From Acanthosepion esculentum (taxonomy: Eukaryota; Mollusca; Cephalopoda; Sepiida; Sepiidae), in assembly GCA_964036315.1 (NCBI GenBank), contig OZ038482.1, positions 8,841,520 to 8,905,519 of the forward strand: DNA of 64,000 nucleotides, read 5' to 3'. Below the pieces are notes generated by a model. That model was not told the origin of the DNA. It did no database searches and worked only from the letters and a program-made list of their open reading frames with translations. This document shows positions 62,101 through 64,000 of the stretch, one piece after another (the stretch's first letter is position 1; each line of letters starts with the position of its first letter). The translations under genes were made by a program, and so were the position numbers.

Positions 62101-64000
62101 AAAATAACTATAAAAGTTTGTGAAAGAAAACCGTGTTGGAGTTATTGACAATATAAGTTCAGCCTTATTTGCATCGTGGCTACAGTCTAGCTGCCATTAC
62201 TGGCCTTGTTTACAAAAGTTTGCCTTGAGTAGTCATGCATGGAAGCTTCACTTGTCTTGATTACTGCGCAATGCACAAACTTTAAATGTGCGCAGAAATC
62301 AAGACGCGTAAGAAGAAGATCAGTAAAAAAGCCGTTAACTAAGTAAGTTTCTGCATATTACTACTCAAGGGAAACATATGTAAACAACACCAGTAATGGT
62401 GGTCGAGCTAGACACAAATAAGGTTGAATTTATATTGTCAATAACTCCTAAACGATTTTATTCATCGACAATTCAACCTTATTTGTTTCTACAAGGATGG
62501 AATGACAAAATTGAGGACAACATTCTTAGATGTATGATAATGGAGATTATTGACAGGGTGAAGCAGGATGACTCGGCCTGCAGTGTCTGGTGCATAGAGG
62601 AGCAAGACGCTGATTTGATGGAGACTGAGCACATTCAAAGATCTAGTTCGGGAGTATGAACTGTCCATTGATGTAGAGTTGGTCAGGTCAAATCAAAATC
62701 TGTCAGACAGGATGACGAGAGTGCAACAGACATCATGTTTCAGAATGGCTAAGGCAGGAATTGAACCAGTTAATCAGACCTGTGTCATCTCAATGAGCTC
62801 CAGTTAAATCATGAACATTCACCAAGACAGCAGACACTGTGGGGTTGAGCTTACCACATATTTTATAAACAAAGTGAACCCCTTTATGCCCAAGAGTGAG
62901 GTCTGCAATTAGGTCTTGTGTGGAATGCAGAACATTGGACCCAGCAGCAGACTGCTGGCAAAGAGGCAAGTTGGAAGCGGAAGACACCTGGCAACGGCTG
63001 AGTATAGATGTAACCCACTATGGTAACTGTCACTATTTGTCCTTAACAGATTGCAGTTTGACCAGATTCACCATATGGTGACCATTGGCTCGACAAAATT
63101 CGTTTGGCATCATCCACCAGTTGGATTCCTTTTTTTATGAAAGCAGGCCCCCTAGTGAAATACTCATGGATAATTCCACTGCATTCTGTAGTAGGGAATT
63201 TTGTGCTTTCATGGAGGACTGGGGCCTTGCCTAAGATTTAGATGTGGGCATATCCCGGAAGGCAACAGAATAGCAGATCAGTGTCATAGTAGTGTAACAG
63301 AATTGCAGCCAGAAGGAACTGTTCCATTGCAGAAGCCACATATTGGTATAACATCACCTCTAGGAATGCTACGTCGCCACTTGCCTTGCCAGTCAACAGA
63401 ATTTACACGTACGAAGTTTGCCTCAAAGGGATAGATGTGGTGCCTCCAGAGCCCAAGAAAGGTCACATAAAGTATGAATTGGGGGATTGTGTGTACGCGA
63501 AACCCCAGCAGATCAAATGCACAACAACTTTTGGTATATGATACGTCCCTGGAATCATTATCCCAGTCTGTCCTAGTTAACAACCTCCCACGACATGTTA
63601 AGGATCTCTGTCCCTTTTTCTGGTTCAAACATATAATCAAATAGCTAGGATGAGGCATCTACAAGTGAGGGTGGAGAAATAATCTTTGTTGTAAAAAAAA
63701 AAAAACAGAGACTCTGCCTCCGACAATGAGCTGGATGAGCACGATGCCCCTTCCTCAAGACTAGCTGAATCCTGCCACATGTATGATTTAGATATAAAAG
63801 AGGAGTGTAATAAATAGGAGTAAGTGTCCCCGATGTTGGATTCATTTGTGACGGCTGCCATTTTTTATTTCGATGACAGCACACATGTGGACGCTACTTT
63901 GAATGATCAACGGTCACTTTTTACCTGGTCATTGACATGTGAGGACGTAGTGGATTTTTGTTGAGACAGTGATTCTTTGGGGGAATTACTACATTTCTTA
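24068..64000 (-). CDS. DGKD/DGKH: Diacylglycerol kinase delta/eta-like gene, 3' part (19 exons, 5'-truncated by window edge)
   Basis: Type II diacylglycerol kinases phosphorylate diacylglycerol to phosphatidic acid and so end DAG signalling at membranes. Nineteen exons join in phase into 767 codons ending in TAA at 24068-24070. Seen in order: a low-complexity linker (residues 1-293, numbered from the window edge), the accessory kinase domain (about 295-482, with [32 protein letters not shown] and [10 protein letters not shown]), a helical region (483-642), a basic Lys/Arg-rich stretch (643-683) and a C-terminal SAM domain (about 690-752). In the family, the SAM domain makes oligomers that control membrane recruitment. 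SAM at the C-terminus marks the delta/eta class; delta cannot be told from eta here, and invertebrates may have one gene. PH, C1 and catalytic parts are not in the window. All introns are GT-AG. Confidence 0.97.
25470..25750 (-). mobile_element. tRNA-derived SINE, copy A
   Basis: A minus-oriented copy of the SINE also seen at 25978, 54397 and 58001. On the minus strand: GGATAAAAGC head, a B-box-like GTTCAATACC region (here TGTTCAATACC), CTTGGAGAGTTGAGTT, GGAACTAGAACA-type block (diverged), CCTGAAGAAGG-type block and a GATGAGGAC tail. Confidence 0.8.
25751..25811. repeat. Perfect hairpin between two inverted SINEs
   Basis: Arms 25751-25771 and 25791-25811 are perfect 21-bp reverse complements (core CTTAGGAGATTTTTGTGG) with a 19-nt loop. 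It sits exactly at the 5' end of SINE copy A. Confidence 0.92.
25978..26255 (+). mobile_element. tRNA-derived SINE, copy B
   Basis: Plus-oriented: ATGGCCCAGTGTGATAAAAG head, GAGTTCAATACCTGG (B-box-like), CTTGGAGTTGAGTG, GGCACGTGGAACTAGAACAA, CCTGAAGAAGG, then ATATGGCAATAAAT. With copy A it forms a head-to-head inverted pair in the intron between DGK exons 18 and 19. Confidence 0.85.
26335..26525. repeat. Decayed tandem repeat, unit about 32 bp
   Basis: Successive units share ATAA-TTTTTCTTCAAAAA and TA-TGCTGGTA blocks; I count five to six imperfect units of 31-32 bp between SINE copy B and the LINE fragment. Confidence 0.7.
26621..27900 (-). pseudogene. LINE ORF1 (Gag-like nucleic-acid-binding protein), broken
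   Basis: Minus-strand frame 27857-27258 gives a Gag-like protein with zinc-knuckle motifs: [14 protein letters not shown] (CCHC), then CQRCG and [15 protein letters not shown]. After a stop (TAG at 27258-27260) the same frame continues to 26862 with [13 protein letters not shown] sequence, then shifts at an A run near 26870 and ends at 26621. The architecture is that of Jockey-like non-LTR element ORF1. One nonsense and one frameshift make it dead. No ORF2 (endonuclease/RT) follows. Confidence 0.88.
27901..28625 (-). mobile_element. 5' region of the LINE with ORF1
   Basis: GC-richer non-coding sequence directly upstream of ORF1 on the minus strand, starting near 28620 (GGGTCCCAGCAATGGG, then GGGTGGCGACCCGTGATGCC around 28370). 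Its position and composition fit a LINE 5' UTR with internal promoter. The upper border is approximate. Confidence 0.6.
28685..28745 (+). repeat. SINE tail fragment
   Basis: TAGCAATAAAGATGAGGACA and the following bases match the 3' tail of the SINEs at 54397 and 58001; the head is missing. Confidence 0.65.
29597..29736 (-). CDS. DGKD/DGKH: DGK exon 18 (SAM domain, first part)
   Basis: 140 nt, residues 685-730: [20 protein letters not shown], then [17 protein letters not shown]. This is the first three to four helices of a SAM domain of the DGK delta/eta type, including the conserved WL, EY and RGSELL positions. Acceptor GTTACAG, donor GTATGT. Confidence 0.98.
30879..30910. repeat. (TA)n microsatellite
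   Basis: About 16 TA units in the intron between DGK exons 17 and 18. Confidence 0.95.
31854..31900. repeat. (TA)n microsatellite
   Basis: About 20 TA units, same intron as the tract at 30.9 kb. Confidence 0.95.
32129..32252 (-). CDS. DGKD/DGKH: DGK exon 17 (basic linker before SAM)
   Basis: 124 nt, residues 643-683. Very basic: [20 protein letters not shown] then RDKDRDKG. The GKFR motif matches the position of the Lys/Arg-rich segment before the SAM domain in DGK delta; a membrane or nuclear-targeting role is inference. Acceptor GTTGCAG, donor GTAACT. Confidence 0.95.
33090..33254. repeat. Two (TA)n microsatellites in tandem
   Basis: Tracts at about 33090-33114 and 33177-33254, separated by about 60 bp of unique sequence; intron between DGK exons 16 and 17. 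Confidence 0.95.
34402..34535 (+). repeat. Interspersed repeat with GGTACCGCCAC start, copy 2
   Basis: A diverged copy of the 1418-1550 repeat: CTAGGTACCGCCAC, then AAGGTTTAAAATGATTTTTT and TTTTAGCTTTAATTGAAAGCTAA. Located in the intron between DGK exons 16 and 17. Both copies end in a small palindrome around TTTGAATTTCAAA or CTTTAATTGAAAG. Confidence 0.5.
36545..36658 (-). CDS. DGKD/DGKH: DGK exon 16 (coiled-coil-like region)
   Basis: 114 nt, 38 codons (residues 605-642). [20 protein letters not shown] has a heptad-like pattern of hydrophobic residues. Acceptor TTTACAG, donor GTAAGT. It precedes the basic linker to the SAM domain. Confidence 0.95.
36978..37043. repeat. 33-bp tandem duplication
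   Basis: Two adjacent 33-bp copies (36978-37010 and 37011-37043) that differ by one base (ATTTAAAAATG against ATTTAGAAATG); each contains TTAATGCATGTATCC. Intron between DGK exons 15 and 16. Confidence 0.92.
37457..37549 (-). CDS. DGKD/DGKH: DGK exon 15 (helical region)
   Basis: 93 nt, 31 codons in phase 0 (residues 574-604): [18 protein letters not shown] and FLREKSPS. Acceptor ATTTCCAG, donor GTAAGT. Skipping it would keep the frame. Confidence 0.95.
37843..37975 (-). CDS. DGKD/DGKH: DGK exon 14 (helical region)
   Basis: 133 nt, residues 530-573. [17 protein letters not shown] and ERLEALY look helical and line up with the C-terminal helical region of human DGK delta. Acceptor TCTTTCAG, donor GTAAGT. 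Confidence 0.95.
38596..38735 (-). CDS. DGKD/DGKH: DGK exon 13 (helical region)
   Basis: 140 nt, residues 483-528: [12 protein letters not shown], a Pro-rich turn, then [19 protein letters not shown]. The donor reads TG|GTCAGT, with C instead of A/G at +3, so it is weak by consensus. It is the one that keeps frame with exon 14 (split Cys codon). Confidence 0.93.
39008..39142 (-). CDS. DGKD/DGKH: DGK exon 12 (end of accessory domain)
   Basis: 135 nt, 45 codons (residues 438-482): CRTVKVTI, then [15 protein letters not shown] and [13 protein letters not shown], the closing strands of the DGK accessory domain. Acceptor TTTCCCAG, donor GTAAAC. Confidence 0.98.
40226..40339 (-). CDS. DGKD/DGKH: DGK exon 11 (accessory domain)
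   Basis: 114 nt, 38 codons in phase 0 (residues 400-437). Contains [19 protein letters not shown] and the HHRICQ end, strongly conserved in delta/eta. The acceptor follows a long T run (TTTTAAG) and the donor is GTAGAG. Confidence 0.97.
41583..42603 (-). mobile_element. piggyBac-type non-autonomous element, copy 2
   Basis: TTAA at 41583-41586 and 42600-42603, ends TTAACCTTTACCA and inverted TTAACTTTTATCA. The minus strand encodes [20 protein letters not shown] followed by [20 protein letters not shown]: the acidic N-terminus typical of piggyBac transposases, cut off after about 50 codons. It sits in the intron between DGK exons 10 and 11. Confidence 0.87.
43357..43402 (-). CDS. DGKD/DGKH: DGK exon 10 (accessory domain, 46 nt)
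   Basis: A small exon of 46 nt coding for [16 protein letters not shown], the Gly-rich loop of the accessory domain. Acceptor TTCCCAG, donor GTAAGT. It is too short to be found as an ORF and was placed by family similarity and phase. Confidence 0.97.
44112..44153. repeat. (TA)n microsatellite
   Basis: Two TA runs split by one TTA step; intron between DGK exons 9 and 10. Confidence 0.95.
44900..45240 (-). mobile_element. Second type of tRNA-derived SINE
   Basis: On the minus strand, ATGAGACCAGGGTTCAAATC at about 45180 is a good pol III B box region, followed by CTCACCAGGTGAC and a long non-tRNA tail. It differs from the 25.9/54.4/58.0-kb family. Borders approximate. Confidence 0.55.
45447..45605 (-). 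CDS. DGKD/DGKH: DGK exon 9 (accessory domain)
   Basis: 159 nt, residues 332-383. [20 protein letters not shown] followed by [14 protein letters not shown] and LNIP is the core of the accessory domain. The exon 8-9 junction gives KCRSRTKN, as expected for the family. Acceptor TTTTGCAG, donor GTTAGT. The 6.2-kb intron before it holds a gypsy element and a foldback. Confidence 0.98.
46690..47055. mobile_element. Foldback element around a tRNA-like core
   Basis: Long imperfect inverted arms, about 46690-46825 and 46913-47055: TTATTACTATAAAT, GTAAACAT, TCTTATTAAAGAAAA, TGTGCCTC(T/C)CAACAGGAAC occur in the same order on the left and, inverted, on the right. Between the arms (46845-46895, minus) is GGCATCCCGTGGCTCAATGG and GTAAAGCACTCTTGGC, like the 5' half of a tRNA with an A box; the B box is missing. 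Confidence 0.75.
47295..47543 (-). repeat. 3' LTR of the gypsy element
   Basis: 249 bp, TG...CA on the minus strand, with a minus-strand AATAAA in the GGTTTATTG region near 47380 (plus). Matches the split LTR at 50213-50808. Confidence 0.93.
47640..48420 (-). pseudogene. gypsy integrase remnant
   Basis: Minus strand: [17 protein letters not shown] (zinc-binding His pair) then [12 protein letters not shown] (Cys pair), [20 protein letters not shown] with the first catalytic Asp, and LVSDNRTQF with the second. The C-terminal tail runs to about 47640 ([19 protein letters not shown]). A frameshift lies between the first two blocks. Confidence 0.9.
48600..49200 (-). pseudogene. gypsy zinc knuckle, protease and RNase H remnants
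   Basis: Minus strand: [14 protein letters not shown] near 49170, a CCHC knuckle in which the His is Tyr; [12 protein letters not shown] near 49010, the protease active site; then [19 protein letters not shown] near 48850 and the TDHRPLL-like block of RNase H, in several frames. The reverse transcriptase that should lie between protease and RNase H is absent. Confidence 0.8.
49220..50084 (-). pseudogene. gypsy Gag remnant
   Basis: Starts ATG at 50084 ([18 protein letters not shown], then a Gln-rich run), with a stop soon after. It continues as [12 protein letters not shown] and [12 protein letters not shown], then [17 protein letters not shown] and [20 protein letters not shown]. This is the capsid-like part of a Ty3/gypsy Gag. 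Broken by stops and frameshifts. Confidence 0.85.
50213..50808 (-). repeat. 5' LTR of the gypsy element, split by an insertion
   Basis: Matches 47295-47543 in two blocks, 50213-50367 and 50710-50808. The interruption 50368-50709 (342 bp) is flanked by the direct repeat AAGCA (50363-50367 and 50710-50714), as expected for a later, nested insertion. The inserted sequence is not identified. Confidence 0.9.
51799..51909 (-). CDS. DGKD/DGKH: DGK exon 8 (accessory domain start)
   Basis: 111 nt, residues 295-330. [20 protein letters not shown] is the hallmark opening of the DGK accessory domain, which packs with the catalytic lobe and is needed for activity. Acceptor TATTTCAG; the donor is GTTTGT after the split Arg codon. 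Confidence 0.98.
52150..52330. repeat. Decayed minisatellite-like repeat, block 1
   Basis: Contains GATTGTCTAATATTGGCCAA, GAACACAAATCCA, and two GAAGGA-TTAT(G)-TT-AG-GAAGGA steps. Similar phrases return at 53295-53430 and within this block; unit about 90-100 bp. Confidence 0.55.
53295..53430. repeat. Decayed minisatellite-like repeat, block 2
   Basis: AATTGTCTAATATTAGTCAA, CAAACACAAATCCAGTAAG, then GAAGAAGGATTATGTAGTTG and GATTGCCTAATATTGA: two diverged units of the same repeat as 52150-52330. Intron between DGK exons 7 and 8. Confidence 0.6.
54397..54690 (+). mobile_element. tRNA-derived SINE, copy C
   Basis: AGCACAGTGGATAAAGGC head, GAGTTCAATACCTGG (B-box-like), GGCATGTGGAACTAGAACAA, CCTGAAGAAGGCCGGAGC, then GATGAGGACAATAGTCCGAA tail. 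The best-preserved copy in the window; intron between DGK exons 7 and 8. Confidence 0.87.
54867..54987 (-). CDS. DGKD/DGKH: DGK exon 7 (pre-accessory segment)
   Basis: 121 nt, residues 255-293. Contains [20 protein letters not shown], a conserved stretch just before the accessory domain in delta/eta kinases. Acceptor TTTTTAG, donor GTAAGC. Confidence 0.95.
55155..55779. repeat. 120-bp tandem repeat array, 5.2 units
   Basis: Exact 120-bp period. Units are almost identical; a T/C difference (TATGAGAAA against TACGAGAAA) alternates strictly at 55200, 55320, 55440, 55560 and 55680, so the real unit is a 240-bp dimer. Each unit has ATGCAAAT at 55172, 55292, 55412, 55532 and 55652, and AATAAA on the plus strand next to it. 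It lies in the intron between DGK exons 6 and 7. The open frame through it exists because 120 is a multiple of three. Confidence 0.97.
57522..57689 (-). CDS. DGKD/DGKH: DGK exon 6 (Ser/Arg-rich linker)
   Basis: 168 nt, residues 199-253. Ser/Pro/Arg-rich with RRISSMSMF, which fits the R-R-x-S pattern of basophilic kinases, and several SP sites. Acceptor TTCCAG, donor GTAAAA. The length is a multiple of three with equal phases, so it could be skipped without a frameshift. Confidence 0.92.
57850..57995 (-). mobile_element. tRNA-derived SINE, partial copy D (3' half)
   Basis: Minus-oriented 3' half only: GGAACTAGAACGAACTACCC, CCTGAAGAAGGCCAGAGC and the GATAACAGTCC tail. It lies back to back with copy E. 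Confidence 0.82.
58001..58285 (+). mobile_element. tRNA-derived SINE, copy E
   Basis: TGGCCCAGTGGATAAAGACA head, GAGTTCAATACCAGG (B-box-like), CTTGGAGAGTTGAGTT, GGCACATGGAACTAGAACAA, CTTGAAGAAGG and ATGGCAATGAAGATGAGGAT tail. Forms an inverted pair with copy D in the intron between DGK exons 5 and 6. Confidence 0.87.
59393..59458 (-). CDS. DGKD/DGKH: DGK exon 5 (short linker exon)
   Basis: 66 nt between a TTGACAG acceptor and a GTGAGT donor. It adds residues 177-197 plus split codons. The length is a multiple of three with the same phase on both sides, so skipping would keep the frame; it could be an alternative exon. No recognised motif. Confidence 0.85.
60335..60583 (-). CDS. DGKD/DGKH: DGK exon 4 (Ser/Gln-rich linker)
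   Basis: 249 nt, residues 93-175. It begins [14 protein letters not shown] after the split Ala codon. A run of five Gln (SEQQQQQYK) and many Ser/Thr suggest a disordered, phosphorylatable segment. Acceptor GCATTGCAG, donor GTTACT (weaker than consensus). Confidence 0.93.
60722..60809 (-). CDS. DGKD/DGKH: DGK exon 3 (conserved linker helix)
   Basis: Codes for residues 64-92 plus the first base of codon 93. It contains [19 protein letters not shown], which I recognise as the conserved basic helix of the delta/eta linker. Donor GTTAGT, acceptor TTATAG. This exon makes the delta/eta assignment of the linker secure. Confidence 0.95.
61563..61676 (-). CDS. DGKD/DGKH: DGK exon 2 (linker)
   Basis: Acceptor TTGTCAG, donor GTAAGT, 38 codons in phase 0 (residues 26-63), VTAQEG to KQNKG. 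An acidic, Gly-rich linker between catalytic and accessory parts. No known motif; supported by both splice sites and frame. Confidence 0.85.
62121..62462. mobile_element. Near-palindromic foldback element
   Basis: The left arm (62121-62270) and right arm (62288-62462) are imperfect reverse complements almost to the centre: GAGTTATTGACAATATAA, CCTTATTTG, CCATTACTGG, TTGTTTACA, CTTGAGTAGT and, innermost, GTCTTGATT-CTGCGCA all recur inverted, with a loop of about 17 nt. A classic snapback repeat in the intron between DGK exons 1 and 2. No coding capacity. Confidence 0.88.
62480..63660 (+). pseudogene. Ty3/gypsy pol fragment: RNase H end and integrase
   Basis: Plus strand, opposite to the DGK gene: [20 protein letters not shown] (RNase H end), [10 protein letters not shown] and [12 protein letters not shown] (zinc-binding part), [19 protein letters not shown] with the first catalytic Asp, [15 protein letters not shown] with the second, then [20 protein letters not shown] in the C-terminal domain. 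Stops and frameshifts throughout; a dead copy of a different lineage from the 47-50-kb element. Confidence 0.88.
63925..64000 (-). CDS. DGKD/DGKH: DGK exon 1 of window (partial, runs off right edge)
   Basis: Open frame from the edge to a GT donor (GTAAAA) at 63924, giving 25 codons of Ser/Gln/Thr-rich linker ending HVNDQ. It ends in phase 0, which matches the next exon. There is no domain signal, so the call rests on phase, donor and composition. The exon's 5' end is outside the window. Confidence 0.7.

Noticed and set aside
62396..62659. 87-codon open frame
   Set aside because: It begins inside the right arm of the foldback palindrome and runs into the integrase remnant in the wrong frame, so it is a chance frame across two elements.

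Overview
The window is eukaryotic, AT-rich animal DNA dominated by one multi-exon gene on the minus strand. Spliceosomal introns, several families of decayed transposons, tRNA-derived SINEs and many (TA)n tracts fit a lophotrochozoan genome. The SINEs and mariner copies look most like those of cephalopods such as octopus; that is an impression without a search, not a proof.

The gene is the 3' part of a type II diacylglycerol kinase (delta/eta class). I can place 19 exons from the right edge (64000) down to a stop codon at 24068. All phases join, giving 767 codons without a stop: a Ser/Thr/Gln-rich linker, the accessory part of the kinase domain (exons 8-12), a helical region (exons 13-16), a basic stretch (exon 17) and a C-terminal SAM domain (exons 18-19). 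The PH, C1 and catalytic parts must lie beyond the right edge.

The introns are loaded with mobile DNA. The exon 1-2 intron holds a near-palindromic foldback and a Ty3/gypsy integrase remnant. The exon 5-6 and exon 18-19 introns each hold a head-to-head SINE pair. The exon 6-7 intron holds a clean 120-bp tandem array that repeats an octamer motif. The exon 8-9 intron holds a complete but internally deleted Ty3/gypsy element with both LTRs, and a foldback around a tRNA-like core. The exon 10-11 intron holds a piggyBac-type element with a sister copy at 13.7 kb. The exon 18-19 intron also holds a LINE fragment with only a 5' region and ORF1.

Downstream of the gene, about 17-24 kb is poor in transposons and purine-rich on the plus strand, and may be a long 3' UTR. 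The left 14 kb is a transposon graveyard: mariner, hAT, Tigger-type MITE, LINE reverse transcriptase, LTR-like pieces, gypsy integrase and Tc1. It also has a possible orphan promoter with E-box, TATA box, pyrimidine-rich start and short first intron near 0.5-0.7 kb. I found no tRNA or rRNA gene, CRISPR array, operon or other prokaryotic feature, and no clearly new multi-gene system.
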